From Urechidicola vernalis (GTDB lineage: Bacteria; Bacteroidota; Bacteroidia; Flavobacteriales; Flavobacteriaceae), in NCBI RefSeq assembly GCF_031846385.1, contig NZ_JAVRHV010000006.1, positions 128,779 through 192,778 on the forward strand: a DNA stretch of 64,000 nucleotides, given 5' to 3'. The position numbers and the translations under genes are program-made. Below the pieces are notes generated by a model. That model was not told where the DNA came from. It did not search any database and saw only the letters and a list, made by a program, of their open reading frames with translations. Shown one piece after another: positions 8,511-17,206 of this stretch (within the stretch, counting starts at the first letter, position 1; each line of letters opens with the position of its first letter).

Positions 8511-9320
8511 ATGAAAGCAAAACGCATCGCTTTAATACCTGTATTATTTTTATTTATTCAAATGACACAGGCGCAAGGTACTTCTGCAGATTTTGTACCT
8601 ACGGATAAACAAAAAGATTGGGGTTTTGCCATAGCACCTTATGTTATGTTTGCTGCACAATCTACCGATGTAGGTGGTGAAAAAATCAGATCTTCTTTTA
8701 ATGATCTTAGTTCCATAACAAATAGCGGATTTCAACTAATTGGAGCCGTACGATATAAAAAATGGACGGCGTTAGTTGATGGTACATTTGCCCATTTAGG
8801 TTATGATGATAGTTCTGAGGTTTTAAACATCGATTTAAAAATTGTACAGACCATTTTAGATTTACGATTGGGATATAATGTCTATGAAAATTTTCAATTT
8901 GATGAAGATGAAGTTTTGAAAGGTTGGTCTTTAAATGTAAACGCAGGCACAAAATATTGGCGTAATGACTTAGGTATTGGTTATAAATTGGGTATAGGAG
9001 ACACTATTATAACGGAAGGTAACATTGATGAAATTCAACGTTGGTGGGATTTAATGATCGGTGTTAATTTTAGATTTGTATTGAGTAAAAAAGTATTACT
9101 TGGCGTTTCTGCTTCTAGTGGTGGTTTTGGTATAGGCAAATCGAACGACTTCTCTTATGACTTCACTTATTCCAATTCTTTTTTAGTTTCAGATTTAATC
9201 ATGATCAATGCGGGGTTTCGAAACTTTAGATACAACCGAACCGACGGTGCTGGAGAAACTGAGTTAGAAACAACCGTAAATGTATTAGGCCCATTGATTG
9301 GAGTCACATTTAAATTATAA
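8511..9320 (+). CDS. outer-membrane beta-barrel protein
   Basis: The 269-aa protein has a signal peptide (residues 1-22, ending TQAQ) and about ten predicted amphipathic strands. It ends in the aromatic/hydrophobic strand IGVTFKL, typical of barrels inserted by BamA. Similar proteins are annotated only as outer-membrane beta-barrel. It lies 14 nt after the DUF2490 gene and 4 nt before the serine hydrolase start. It is likely a pore or structural barrel, and no substrate can be proposed. Confidence 0.75.
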   Translation: MKAKRIALIPVLFLFIQMTQAQGTSADFVPTDKQKDWGFAIAPYVMFAAQSTDVGGEKIRSSFNDLSSITNSGFQLIGAVRYKKWTALVDGTFAHLGYDDSSEVLNIDLKIVQTILDLRLGYNVYENFQFDEDEVLKGWSLNVNAGTKYWRNDLGIGYKLGIGDTIITEGNIDEIQRWWDLMIGVNFRFVLSKKVLLGVSASSGGFGIGKSNDFSYDFTYSNSFLVSDLIMINAGFRNFRYNRTDGAGETELETTVNVLGPLIGVTFKL

Positions 9321-9324
9321 TATT

Positions 9325-10398
9325 ATGAAAAATAGCATCAATAAGTTTTTATCCGCACTAATTATTCTAGGCTGTTCTCTTCAAGTTTTCAGTCAGCAGA
9401 AAGAACAAATTAGTCAAGCTCAAAAAATTGTAAATGATTTTTTAGTTGAAGAACAAATTCCAGGAATGGCCATTTCGGTTTCCAAAGGCAAAAAACTCAT
9501 ATGGTCTCAAGGTTTTGGTTTTATGGATGTAGAAAACAATAAAAAAGTAGATCCAGCTACCACGCAATTTAGAATTGCAAGTATTTCAAAAACGCTAACT
9601 GCGTTAGGCATGGGCATATTAGTTGATGAAAACAGACTTGATTTCGATGCGAGCGTCTATGCATACATTCCAGATTACCCTAAGAAAAAATATGATTTTA
9701 CAGTTCGTCAGGTTGCCGGGCATATCGCTGGTATTCGACATTATAAAAAAGATGAGTTCCTGATGAATAAAAAAATGGATATTGTTGAAGGCTTAGCTAT
9801 TTTTAAAGATGATCCTTTACTATTTGAACCAGGTTCTGAATATAAATACAGTACATATGGTTGGAATTTATTAAGTGTTGTGGTGCAAAATGCTGAAGGT
9901 GAAGAATTCAATCAGTTTATGAAAAGAAAAGTTTTCTCGCCTTTAAAAATGTCCGCTACCGAAATTGGAATTTCCGATATCGATATGCCGAATAGAACTA
10001 AATTTTATATCAAACAAAATGGTAAAATTGAAGTTGGACCACAAGTAAACAACGAATTTAAAGTTGCAGGTGGTGGTTTCATTTCAACCTCTGAAGATTT
10101 AGTGAAGTTCGGACAGGAGTTTATCAATCCAAATATTATATCAGAAGAAACAAAACAAGATATTGTAACACCTTTACTGAAAAATGATGGCACTAAAACT
10201 AAATATGGAGTTGGTATTGGAGTGTTAACTGTAGCAAACAATACACTACGCTATTCTCACTCTGGTGGCGGTATGGGAGCAACTACAATGCTCCTCATCT
10301 ATCCCGAAAAAGATCTCGTCATTACAATTCTAACCAATCTATCGAGTGTAAATATTCGCAAACTAGTGGGTGAATTGGAAGGTGTGTTTGTTTTATAA
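9325..10398 (+). CDS. secreted serine hydrolase, LACTB-like beta-lactamase fold
   Basis: The 357-aa protein has a signal peptide ending in QVFSQ and a class C beta-lactamase/transpeptidase fold. It shows the nucleophile motif SISK (S-x-x-K) and a YSTYGWN segment in place of the usual Y-x-N, as in LACTB-type proteins. The third motif is SHSGGG (HxG). It probably hydrolyses a peptide or ester rather than beta-lactams. The ATG at 9325 is chosen over a TTG at 9298 because it gives a clean signal peptide and avoids a long overlap with the preceding gene. Confidence 0.85.
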   Translation: MKNSINKFLSALIILGCSLQVFSQQKEQISQAQKIVNDFLVEEQIPGMAISVSKGKKLIWSQGFGFMDVENNKKVDPATTQFRIASISKTLTALGMGILVDENRLDFDASVYAYIPDYPKKKYDFTVRQVAGHIAGIRHYKKDEFLMNKKMDIVEGLAIFKDDPLLFEPGSEYKYSTYGWNLLSVVVQNAEGEEFNQFMKRKVFSPLKMSATEIGISDIDMPNRTKFYIKQNGKIEVGPQVNNEFKVAGGGFISTSEDLVKFGQEFINPNIISEETKQDIVTPLLKNDGTKTKYGVGIGVLTVANNTLRYSHSGGGMGATTMLLIYPEKDLVITILTNLSSVNIRKLVGELEGVFVL

Positions 10399-10404
10399 CC
10401 AATT

Positions 10405-10905
10405 CTATCTCATTGGAAACTGCTCCTTCAGCGCTTCAACAATATTATAAGCAGCCGGACAGATTTCAATATTTTTTAAGGTAAGATCGGTAATCTGAAT
10501 AAACTTTCGCCTATCTGTATGTGGATATTCCCTACATGCTTTTGGCCTTACATCGTAGATAAAACAAGAATTATCTGTATCTAAAAAAGTACAAGGCACG
10601 GTTTGCATCACATAAAAGTCGTCACCGTCTCGTTCTAAATATTGCTTTATAAAATCTACTTCTTTCATACGTAAATGCTTAGAAATACGCTGAATATCTT
10701 TTTCAGTTACGATAGGACTTGATGTTTTACAACAATTACCGCAATCCATGCAATCTGTCTTTGCAAACTCCTCTTTATGCAATTCTTGCATCAATGGATC
10801 TAACCTTTTTCGCTGACGCTTTTTTAAGCGTTGAAAGTATTTTTTAGTTTCTGCGTGCGTCTCGGCTGCTAATTTTGGTAATTCTTCTGGCGTAGGTTTT
10901 ATCAT
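10405..10905 (-). CDS. YkgJ-family cysteine-cluster protein
   Basis: This 166-aa cytoplasmic protein has the CxxCxxCC core (CMDCGNCC) and later cysteines in a CTFLDTDNSC segment and RPKACREYP. This is the pattern of the YkgJ/Fe-S-oxidoreductase-like zinc/iron chelating family. The role of these proteins is poorly known. The N-terminal 50 residues are very basic (FQRLKKRQRKRL), which could bind nucleic acid. An exact -7 box (10910-10917) lies only 4 nt upstream of the ATG, and no alternative start fits, so the message may be leaderless. Confidence 0.85.
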   Translation of the reverse strand: MIKPTPEELPKLAAETHAETKKYFQRLKKRQRKRLDPLMQELHKEEFAKTDCMDCGNCCKTSSPIVTEKDIQRISKHLRMKEVDFIKQYLERDGDDFYVMQTVPCTFLDTDNSCFIYDVRPKACREYPHTDRRKFIQITDLTLKNIEICPAAYNIVEALKEQFPMR

Positions 10906-10909
10906 ACTA

Positions 10910-10917
10910 CAAATATA
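10910..10917 (-). promoter_or_regulatory. -7 promoter box (TATATTTG) abutting the ykgJ-like start
   Basis: Exact TAnnTTTG on the minus strand, only 4 nt from the start codon at 10905. Most other boxes in the window are 17 nt or more away. Transcription would begin at or next to the ATG. Confidence 0.45.
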
Positions 10918-10959
10918 AAATCAAAATTGTAACTTAGTCCTACCTAATCTAACTTAATC

Positions 10960-12129
10960 ATGAAACTTATAACTAAACTATGCATTTTCTTCTTTTGTTT
11001 TTGCTCATTTGCACAACAAAATTGGCTTAAAGGAAACCTACATACCCACTCTCTATGGAGCGATGGTGACGATTTTCCAGAAATGATTATCAAATGGTAC
11101 AAAGACAATGGATATCAGTTTGTTGCCATTTCGGATCATAACACGATAGCAGATGAAATAAGATGGATAAAAATGAAGGATAGAGAAGTTAAAAACAAGA
11201 CACTTCTAAAATACAAAACCACCTTTGGAGATTGGGTTGAGGCTAAGGATAGTTTAAATGAAACCTACGTTAGATTAAAGACATACAAAGAATACAAAAA
11301 CAAAATGGAAACGGTAGGTAAATTCACCATTATAAAATCGGAAGAAGTAACTTCTAGTTTTCAAAAAAAACCCATCCATATTAATGTTTCTAATCTACAA
11401 GAATACATTCCTCCTTTTACAGGGAATTCTGTTGTAGAAGTAATGCAAAAAACCTTAGATCATGTGCATGAGCAAAGAGAGAAAACCAATACTCCTATGA
11501 TTGCGCATATCAACCACCCTAATTTTGGATATGGAATTACCGCTGAAGACATGAAAAAGTTAACAGGTGAACAGTTTTTTGAGGTGTATAACGGGCATCC
11601 AGCTGTTCATAATGAAGGTGATCATGAGCATATGAGCATTGAAGAAATGTGGGACATTATTAATGTTTCTTATTACAAACAAGGGAAACCGCTACTCTAT
11701 GGTATCGGCACCGATGACAGCCATCATTATCATAAATTTGCTCCAGAATTGAGCAATACTGGGCGCGGGTGGATTATGGTTAACACAATAGACAATGAAC
11801 CAAATGCCATTATCACAGCTATGGAAAAGGGACTGTTTTACGCTTCAAGTGGAGTAACATTAAGTACTGTTAGCGTAAGTAAAAGTGAATATTCTATTGC
11901 CATAGAAAAAGTGCCAGGAAATAATTATGAAATTATCTTTTATGGCTTAAAAAAAGGAACTGATAAAGTAATTGAATTGTCAAAAACGAACGGTACAAAT
12001 GCACGTTATTCATTTCAAAATAATGATGTATTTGTGAGAGCAAAAATCAACTCGACGTACAAAATAAAGAACCCATACAAAGAAGGCGAAACAGCCCAAG
12101 CTTGGACCCAACCCGTTCTTGTTAAATAA
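10960..12129 (+). CDS. secreted PHP-domain metallo-hydrolase-like protein
   Basis: The 389-aa protein has a signal peptide ending SFAQQ, then a PHP fold. Metal-binding motifs are visible: HTHSLWSDGD near residue 28, AISDHNTIAD, a glutamate after IIKSEEV, and histidines in IAHINHPNFG and GTDDSHHYH. PHP enzymes hydrolyse phosphate esters with a di- or trinuclear metal site. Exported Bacteroidota members of this kind have no defined substrate. A terminator-like hairpin follows, separating it from argS. Confidence 0.82.
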   Translation: MKLITKLCIFFFCFCSFAQQNWLKGNLHTHSLWSDGDDFPEMIIKWYKDNGYQFVAISDHNTIADEIRWIKMKDREVKNKTLLKYKTTFGDWVEAKDSLNETYVRLKTYKEYKNKMETVGKFTIIKSEEVTSSFQKKPIHINVSNLQEYIPPFTGNSVVEVMQKTLDHVHEQREKTNTPMIAHINHPNFGYGITAEDMKKLTGEQFFEVYNGHPAVHNEGDHEHMSIEEMWDIINVSYYKQGKPLLYGIGTDDSHHYHKFAPELSNTGRGWIMVNTIDNEPNAIITAMEKGLFYASSGVTLSTVSVSKSEYSIAIEKVPGNNYEIIFYGLKKGTDKVIELSKTNGTNARYSFQNNDVFVRAKINSTYKIKNPYKEGETAQAWTQPVLVK

Positions 12130-12150
12130 TTAGAATCTTTAATTCTAATT
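12128..12150 (+). terminator. hairpin after the PHP gene
   Basis: Perfect 9-bp stem AATTAGAAT/ATTCTAATT with a 5-nt loop, just after the stop codon at 12129 and followed by a T-rich stretch. The stem is AT-rich, so strength is uncertain. Confidence 0.5.
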
Positions 12151-12166
12151 ATCCCTCTTTTATTCT

Positions 12167-12174
12167 TAAATTTG
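12167..12174 (+). promoter_or_regulatory. -7 promoter box (TAAATTTG) for argS
   Basis: Exact TAnnTTTG match ending 25 nt before the argS ATG at 12200 and following the hairpin of the upstream gene. Confidence 0.6.
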
Positions 12175-12199
12175 CAGCTCATTTTTTAGACCTTAAAAC

Positions 12200-13975
12200 A
12201 TGCAGCAAAAGATTGAGTTAGCAGTAAAAGATGCTTTTAAAACCATTTATGATGTAGAAATTCCTTCGGTTGAATTTCAAGCAACACGTAAAGATTTTGA
12301 AGGAGATATTACCATTGTCGTTTTTGCTTTTTTAAGGCATGTAAAAGGAAACCCGGTTCAGATAGGAACAAATATTGGTGAGTACCTAAAAGAAAATGTA
12401 GGTGAAGTAGCTGATTTTAATGTTGTAAAAGGCTTTTTAAACTTAGTTATATCTAATGCTTCTTTTATCAACGGGTTCAACGAAATCTATTCAAATGATT
12501 CGTTTGGTGTAATTGCACCAAATGCTAATGAAAAAGCCGAAATGGTGGAGTACTCATCTCCTAACACGAACAAACCATTGCATTTGGGACATATCAGAAA
12601 TAATTTATTAGGCTTTTCTGTTGCTGAAATTATTGCCGCTTCTGGTAAAAAAGTATACAAGACTCAAATTATCAATGACCGTGGAATTCATATTTGTAAA
12701 TCTATGTTGGCTTGGGAAAAGTTTGGAAATGGTGAAACTCCAGAAAGCACAGGATTAAAAGGTGATAAATTGGTTGGAAACTATTATGTAAAGTTTGACC
12801 AAGAATACAAAAAGGAAATTGCCAATTTAATAGCCGATGGCGCAACGGAAGAGGAAACTAAAAAAAACGCTCCACTCCTACTCGAAGCACAAGAAATGCT
12901 GCGTAAATGGGAAGCGGGAGATGATAAAGTAGTGGCGCTTTGGAAAGAAATGAACCAATGGGTGTATGCTGGTTTTGATGCTACTTACAAAGAATTAGGC
13001 GTTGATTTTGATAAAAACTATTACGAAAGCAACACTTATTTATTAGGAAAAGATGTGGTTTCCGACGGATTAGAGCGCGGGGTATTCTTCAAAAAAGAAG
13101 ATGGCTCGGTTTGGATCGATTTAACCGATGAAGGCTTGGATGAAAAAATTGTGTTACGTTCTGATGGAACTGCGGTTTATATGACGCAAGATATTGGAAC
13201 AGCCATTGAGCGTTTTAAAGATTTTGATCTAGACGCTTTAACATATACTGTTGGTAATGAGCAAGATTACCATTTTAAAGTACTATTTCTAATCCTTAAA
13301 AAATTAGGGTTTGATTGGGCAGAAAACTGCTTCCATTTATCCTACGGTATGGTAGATTTACCTTCAGGTAAAATGAAGTCTAGAGAAGGAACTGTAGTAG
13401 ATGCTGATGATTTAATTGTTGAAATGGTAAATACGGCGCGTTCTATTTCTGAAGAATTAGGGAAATTAGAAGGATATTCAAACGAAGAAAAAGAAGCCTT
13501 ATACAGAACCATAGGATTAGGTGCTTTAAAATATTACATCTTAAAGGTAGATCCTAAAAAACGAATCTTATTCGACCCAAAAGAATCGATTGATTTTCAA
13601 GGAAATACAGGCCCTTTTATTCAATACACATACGCAAGAATTCAATCTATATTACGAAAAGCAGATTTCAATTTCGATGTCATACTGAACGATAGTGAAG
13701 TATCTCTTCACCCAAAGGAAAAAGAAGTGATTAAGTTATTGCAACAGTTTCCTGAAGTAATTCAAAATGCAGCTAAAAACCATAGTCCGGCATTGATTGC
13801 GAATTACACTTATGATTTGGTAAAAGAGTACAATTCATTCTATCAAACTGTACCAATTTTAGGGAGTACCGTTGAAGTAGAAAAAGTATTCAGAACACGT
13901 TTGTCTAAAAAAGTAGCAGACGTCATTAAAACAGCGTTTGGTTTATTAGGGATTGATGTTCCTGAAAGAATGTAG
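12200..13975 (+). CDS. argS: arginyl-tRNA synthetase
   Basis: This class I synthetase charges tRNA-Arg. It has 591 aa, a normal length. The N-terminal Arg-tRNA synthetase N domain spans about residues 1-95. The HIGH motif appears as HLGH within KPLHLGHIRN, and the KMSKS-like loop as GKMKSREG. The C-terminal DALR anticodon-binding domain (about 470-591) ends with the usual LLGIDVPERM. It is a single-copy housekeeping gene with its own -7 box and is followed by a palindromic repeat element. Confidence 0.97.
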   Translation: MQQKIELAVKDAFKTIYDVEIPSVEFQATRKDFEGDITIVVFAFLRHVKGNPVQIGTNIGEYLKENVGEVADFNVVKGFLNLVISNASFINGFNEIYSNDSFGVIAPNANEKAEMVEYSSPNTNKPLHLGHIRNNLLGFSVAEIIAASGKKVYKTQIINDRGIHICKSMLAWEKFGNGETPESTGLKGDKLVGNYYVKFDQEYKKEIANLIADGATEEETKKNAPLLLEAQEMLRKWEAGDDKVVALWKEMNQWVYAGFDATYKELGVDFDKNYYESNTYLLGKDVVSDGLERGVFFKKEDGSVWIDLTDEGLDEKIVLRSDGTAVYMTQDIGTAIERFKDFDLDALTYTVGNEQDYHFKVLFLILKKLGFDWAENCFHLSYGMVDLPSGKMKSREGTVVDADDLIVEMVNTARSISEELGKLEGYSNEEKEALYRTIGLGALKYYILKVDPKKRILFDPKESIDFQGNTGPFIQYTYARIQSILRKADFNFDVILNDSEVSLHPKEKEVIKLLQQFPEVIQNAAKNHSPALIANYTYDLVKEYNSFYQTVPILGSTVEVEKVFRTRLSKKVADVIKTAFGLLGIDVPERM

Positions 13976-13998
13976 TCGCAAGGCAAAACCATAAAGAC

Positions 13999-14077
13999 TG
14001 TCATTCTGAACAAATTTTAAAGATGCCGTGAAGAATCTTAACCAATATTTAGATTCTTCGTTACACTCAGAATGACA
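13999..14077. repeat. REP-like nested palindrome between argS and lpdA
   Basis: The outer arms TGTCATTCTGA (13999-14009) and TCAGAATGACA (14067-14077) are perfect inverted repeats of 11 bp. Inside lies a second perfect pair, GAAGAATCT (14030-14038) and AGATTCTTC (14051-14059). The motif TGTCATTCTGA...GAAGAATCT resembles dispersed intergenic palindromes common in Bacteroidota. It may also terminate argS transcription. Confidence 0.75.
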
Positions 14078-14110
14078 TTATTAAACAATAAAAAATACTG
14101 ATTTATTCCG

Positions 14111-14118
14111 TATTTTTG
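14111..14118 (+). promoter_or_regulatory. -7 promoter box (TATTTTTG) for lpdA
   Basis: Exact TAnnTTTG match, ending 34 nt before the lpdA ATG at 14153. Confidence 0.55.
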
Positions 14119-14152
14119 CAAAACGAAAAACAATATTAAAAATCAACATAGA

Positions 14153-15541
14153 ATGAAATACGACATCATCATTATAGGAAGTGGACCAGGAGGATACGTT
14201 ACAGGAATAAGAGCCTCACAGTTAGGTTTTAAAGTAGCCATCGTAGAAAAGGAAAACTTAGGGGGTATTTGTTTAAACTGGGGATGTATCCCAACAAAAG
14301 CCTTGTTAAAAAGTGCACAGGTATACGATTACTTAAAGCATGTTGATGAGTACGGTTTAAAAGCAGAAGCAATCGATAAAGATTTTTCTGCAGTAATTAA
14401 GCGTAGTCGTGGTGTTGCAGATGGAATGAGCAAGGGTGTTCAGTTCTTAATGAAGAAAAACAAAATTGATGTAATTGAAGGTTTTGGTAAAATTAAAACG
14501 GGTAAAAAAGTGGATGTTACAGATGCCGATGGTAAAGTTACTGAATATAGCGCAGACAATATTATTATTGCAACGGGTGCACGTAGCCGTGAATTACCAA
14601 ACTTACCACAAGATGGTAAAAAAGTAATTGGATACCGCCAAGCAATGACCCTACCAGAGCAACCAAAGAAAATGATTGTAGTTGGTTCTGGTGCTATTGG
14701 AGTTGAATTCGCACATTTCTATAATTCTATGGGTACAGAAGTAACAATAGTTGAATTTATGCCGAATGTAGTTCCTGTTGAAGACAAAGATATCTCGAAG
14801 CAATTTGAGCGTTCTTTAAAGAAATCGGGGATTAAAGTAATGACAAATTCTTCTGTTGAATCTGTTGATACTTCTGGTGCCGGCGTTGTTGCAACCGTTA
14901 AAACAAAAAAAGGAGAACAAACTTTAGAAGCGGATATTTTATTATCGGCAGTAGGAATTAAATCAAACATTGAAAACATTGGATTGGAAGATGTTGGAAT
15001 TGTAGTTGACAGAGATAAAATCTTAGTAAACGATTTTTACCAAACTAATATCCCTGGATACTATGCTATTGGTGATGTTGTTCCAGGACAAGCATTAGCA
15101 CACGTTGCTTCTGCTGAAGGAATTACTTGTGTTGAGAAATTAGCAGGGTTACACGTAGATGCAATTGATTACGGAAATGTACCAGGTTGTACATATGCTA
15201 CACCTGAAATTGCAAGCGTTGGTTTAACTGAAGAAAAAGCGATAGAAGCGGGATACGATTTAAAGGTTGGAAAATTCCCTTTCTCTGCCTCTGGTAAAGC
15301 AAAAGCAGCTGGGACGCCTGATGGATTTGTAAAGGTAATCTTTGACGCTAAATATGGCGAATGGTTAGGCTGCCATATGATTGGCGCTGGAGTTACAGAT
15401 ATGATTGCTGAAGCGGTTGTTGCGCGTAAATTAGAAACAACTGGGCACGAAGTATTAAAAGCAATTCACCCACACCCTACAATGAGTGAGGCTGTGATGG
15501 AAGCAGTTGCAGATGCTTATGATGAAGTGATTCACTTATAA
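14153..15541 (+). CDS. lpdA: dihydrolipoyl dehydrogenase
   Basis: This E3 flavoprotein reoxidises dihydrolipoyl groups of the pyruvate and 2-oxoglutarate dehydrogenase and glycine cleavage complexes using NAD+. At 462 aa it has family length. It shows the FAD motif GSGPGGYVTG at the N-terminus, the redox disulfide GGICLNWGCIPTK, and the NAD-binding GSGAIGVEF. The C-terminal catalytic HPHPTMSEA (His-Pro...Glu) is intact. It is flanked by dispersed repeat sequences on both sides and ends at a strong terminator. The E1/E2 genes are not in the window. Confidence 0.97.
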   Translation: MKYDIIIIGSGPGGYVTGIRASQLGFKVAIVEKENLGGICLNWGCIPTKALLKSAQVYDYLKHVDEYGLKAEAIDKDFSAVIKRSRGVADGMSKGVQFLMKKNKIDVIEGFGKIKTGKKVDVTDADGKVTEYSADNIIIATGARSRELPNLPQDGKKVIGYRQAMTLPEQPKKMIVVGSGAIGVEFAHFYNSMGTEVTIVEFMPNVVPVEDKDISKQFERSLKKSGIKVMTNSSVESVDTSGAGVVATVKTKKGEQTLEADILLSAVGIKSNIENIGLEDVGIVVDRDKILVNDFYQTNIPGYYAIGDVVPGQALAHVASAEGITCVEKLAGLHVDAIDYGNVPGCTYATPEIASVGLTEEKAIEAGYDLKVGKFPFSASGKAKAAGTPDGFVKVIFDAKYGEWLGCHMIGAGVTDMIAEAVVARKLETTGHEVLKAIHPHPTMSEAVMEAVADAYDEVIHL

Positions 15542-15553
15542 TAAAGGAAGTAA

Positions 15554-15582
15554 TGTCATTTCGAGCATAGACGAGAAATCTC
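15554..15582. repeat. partial REP-like repeat after lpdA
   Basis: The stretch begins TGTCATTTCGAG and runs to GAGAAATCT. It resembles half of the TGTCATTTCGA...GAGAAATCT palindromes dispersed in many flavobacterial genomes and shares TGTCATT with the element upstream of lpdA. The label rests on recall of that family and on the shared motif. Confidence 0.5.
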
Positions 15583-15610
15583 TTCCAATTATTAAAATCT
15601 ATATATTTAG

Positions 15611-15640
15611 AAAGCCCAAGCAAATGCTTGGGCTTTCTTA
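15611..15640 (+). terminator. rho-independent terminator after lpdA
   Basis: Stem AAAGCCCAAGCA (15611-15622) pairs perfectly with TGCTTGGGCTTT (15625-15636). The inner A-T pairs probably open to form the loop, and T-rich sequence follows. The A-rich left edge could also serve the convergent gene ending at 15676. Confidence 0.85.
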
Positions 15641-15675
15641 TTTAATCAAAGTAATTATCTGTAAGGAACTATATC

Positions 15676-16089
15676 TTAAAAAACTTCTTTATGTGAAATC
15701 TTACTTACAATTTTCCAGCCTTCTTTAGTCTTTAGCATATTCATGTAATCAATATACTCATAGGTTTCATATTTTGTTGAAAGTTTCACGTTTGCGGCAG
15801 TTTCTGAAATATCTATATAGTATATCTTACTTTCAAATTCTCTAGTTTTTGAATTGGTGAAAAAACCGAAAAACTTTTGAATAGGAATCATTTTATAAGT
15901 TCCATCATCACCGATAAATTTCAATGTAGCATTCGGATGAAAGGCTTTTTTAAGCAATTCAGGGTTATCCGTTCTACTTCCTTCAAAATAATTATTGATC
16001 CTTTCTTCAACAGCCTCTTTATCACTCACATTCTGAGCAATAATTGAACCGGATAAAAAAAGTGCGAATAGTAAAATTGTATTTTTCAT
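15676..16089 (-). CDS. secreted NTF2/SnoaL-like protein (putative lumazine-binding family)
   Basis: The 137-aa product has a signal peptide ending SIIAQ and an alpha+beta NTF2-like domain. Matching features are VEERINNYFEGSRTDNPEL near the N-terminus, an LKKAFHPNATLKFIG segment, and the closing MLKTKEGWKIVSKI. This matches the putative lumazine-binding/DUF4440-type secreted proteins common in Bacteroidota. Their role is unknown, and many serve only as a small-ligand pocket. It is a single gene, convergent with lpdA. Confidence 0.75.
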   Translation of the reverse strand: MKNTILLFALFLSGSIIAQNVSDKEAVEERINNYFEGSRTDNPELLKKAFHPNATLKFIGDDGTYKMIPIQKFFGFFTNSKTREFESKIYYIDISETAANVKLSTKYETYEYIDYMNMLKTKEGWKIVSKISHKEVF

Positions 16090-16264
16090 AAGTTACGTTT
16101 TAGTAAATCGAAATTAAAGAATCATCAATTTTCATAAAACATATTGGTACTAATGTTTTGTTAATATATGTAAAATCAGAAATAAGATAGAAAGCATAGA
16201 GATCATTATACAAAAGGCGATATTCAAAAAAAATCTTAATTTTATATCAAATCTATTTATACTT

Positions 16265-16375
16265 ATGAAATTAACTCGTAAAAAGGTTTTCATTGCCGTT
16301 GTCATCATTATAGTTGTATTACTATGGATAGAAATGGCTGTGGGAATTTTTGGCTCACCTATAGCGGGAGATTAA
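16265..16375 (+). CDS. 36-aa single-span membrane miniprotein
   Basis: This short ORF begins MKLTRKK, a positively charged N-terminus. A hydrophobic helix of about 19 residues follows (VFIAVVIIIVVLLW), then the tail EMAVGIFGSPIAGD. A TAATTTTA -7-like box (16237-16244) ends 20 nt before the ATG, the standard spacing in this window. The W-I-E-x-A-V-G-I-F-G tail resembles a small protein I recall from other flavobacteria, but no function is known. The predicted orientation is N-in with a periplasmic tail. It fills most of the otherwise empty gap 16090-16393. Confidence 0.6.
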   Translation: MKLTRKKVFIAVVIIIVVLLWIEMAVGIFGSPIAGD

Positions 16376-16393
16376 ATAATTATTACAATCCTA

Positions 16394-17161
16394 ATGAAAT
16401 ACAAACTTTTAATTACTGTGTTTTTATGTATAAACTCATTTGCACAACAGTATGACTTTAATCTTGTTCACAAAAGTGAATGGAAAAGAAAACATTTTAA
16501 GTCGGATGAAAGAATTAATTTGTTTAATACAAATGATTATTCCTACACGTTAAAAATCAAAAACAATTCCCGTGGTTTATGGGCACAAATCTTTGACAAA
16601 AAGAGAAACTTTATCCACAATTTCACTATAAAACCAAAAGACTCGTTAAGGTTGGTTTATGTGAACTCAATCAAATGGGACTATTATTACAGAAACATGT
16701 TATCATCCTTCTCTGAGCCTACATATAAAAAAAATAAAACATTTATAAACTATTATATTTACAACTCTGAAAATAATATTGTTGGCAATTATAAATTGGA
16801 AATTCAAAAAGATGATATTGACCTTTTTACCCCTTTCAAAATGGCAGGAATTGGTCATCCATACGAATACTCACAAACAAAACTACCTTTCAATTTTAAA
16901 GTAATTAGCTCCGTTGGTAAAACAATTGAATTTACACAAAACAAAAGAGATACGTATCAAAACGAAGAAATAAAGATTGATAGTATAAATGTATTTTCTC
17001 TTAACAAAAAGGGAAAACAATCTAAAAAAGAGACGACTACGTCGAAAACATTTGGTCTTTTAATCTCCACTGAAAAGACTGCGTTAAAAGTTGTTCTACC
17101 AAAAAATTTAATTATTATAGAAAAATTACCCAATAAATTTTTGGGTATTTCAGTTGAATAA
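16394..17161 (+). CDS. secreted hypothetical protein (255 aa)
   Basis: The protein has a signal peptide ending NSFAQQ and a mature part of mixed beta-strand character with many Lys, Asn and aromatic residues. No motif, Cys cluster or membrane segment stands out, and I do not recognise the family. A TACCCAA/TTGGGTA hairpin lies inside the last 12 codons (17127-17147), which could influence 3' end formation. It follows the 36-aa membrane ORF by 18 nt and could be co-transcribed with it. Confidence 0.6.
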   Translation: MKYKLLITVFLCINSFAQQYDFNLVHKSEWKRKHFKSDERINLFNTNDYSYTLKIKNNSRGLWAQIFDKKRNFIHNFTIKPKDSLRLVYVNSIKWDYYYRNMLSSFSEPTYKKNKTFINYYIYNSENNIVGNYKLEIQKDDIDLFTPFKMAGIGHPYEYSQTKLPFNFKVISSVGKTIEFTQNKRDTYQNEEIKIDSINVFSLNKKGKQSKKETTTSKTFGLLISTEKTALKVVLPKNLIIIEKLPNKFLGISVE

Positions 17162-17181
17162 ACAATATCACCTGATTTACT

Positions 17182-17189
17182 TATATTTG
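17182..17189 (+). promoter_or_regulatory. -7 promoter box (TATATTTG)
   Basis: Exact TAnnTTTG match ending 17 nt before the ATG at 17207 of the Cys/His lipoprotein. Confidence 0.6.
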
Positions 17190-17206
17190 GCATTAAAATC
17201 AAACCC

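Noticed and set aside
9298..9324. TTG upstream extension of the serine hydrolase
   Set aside because: The extension overlaps the previous gene and spoils the signal peptide, while the ATG at 9325 gives a normal one.
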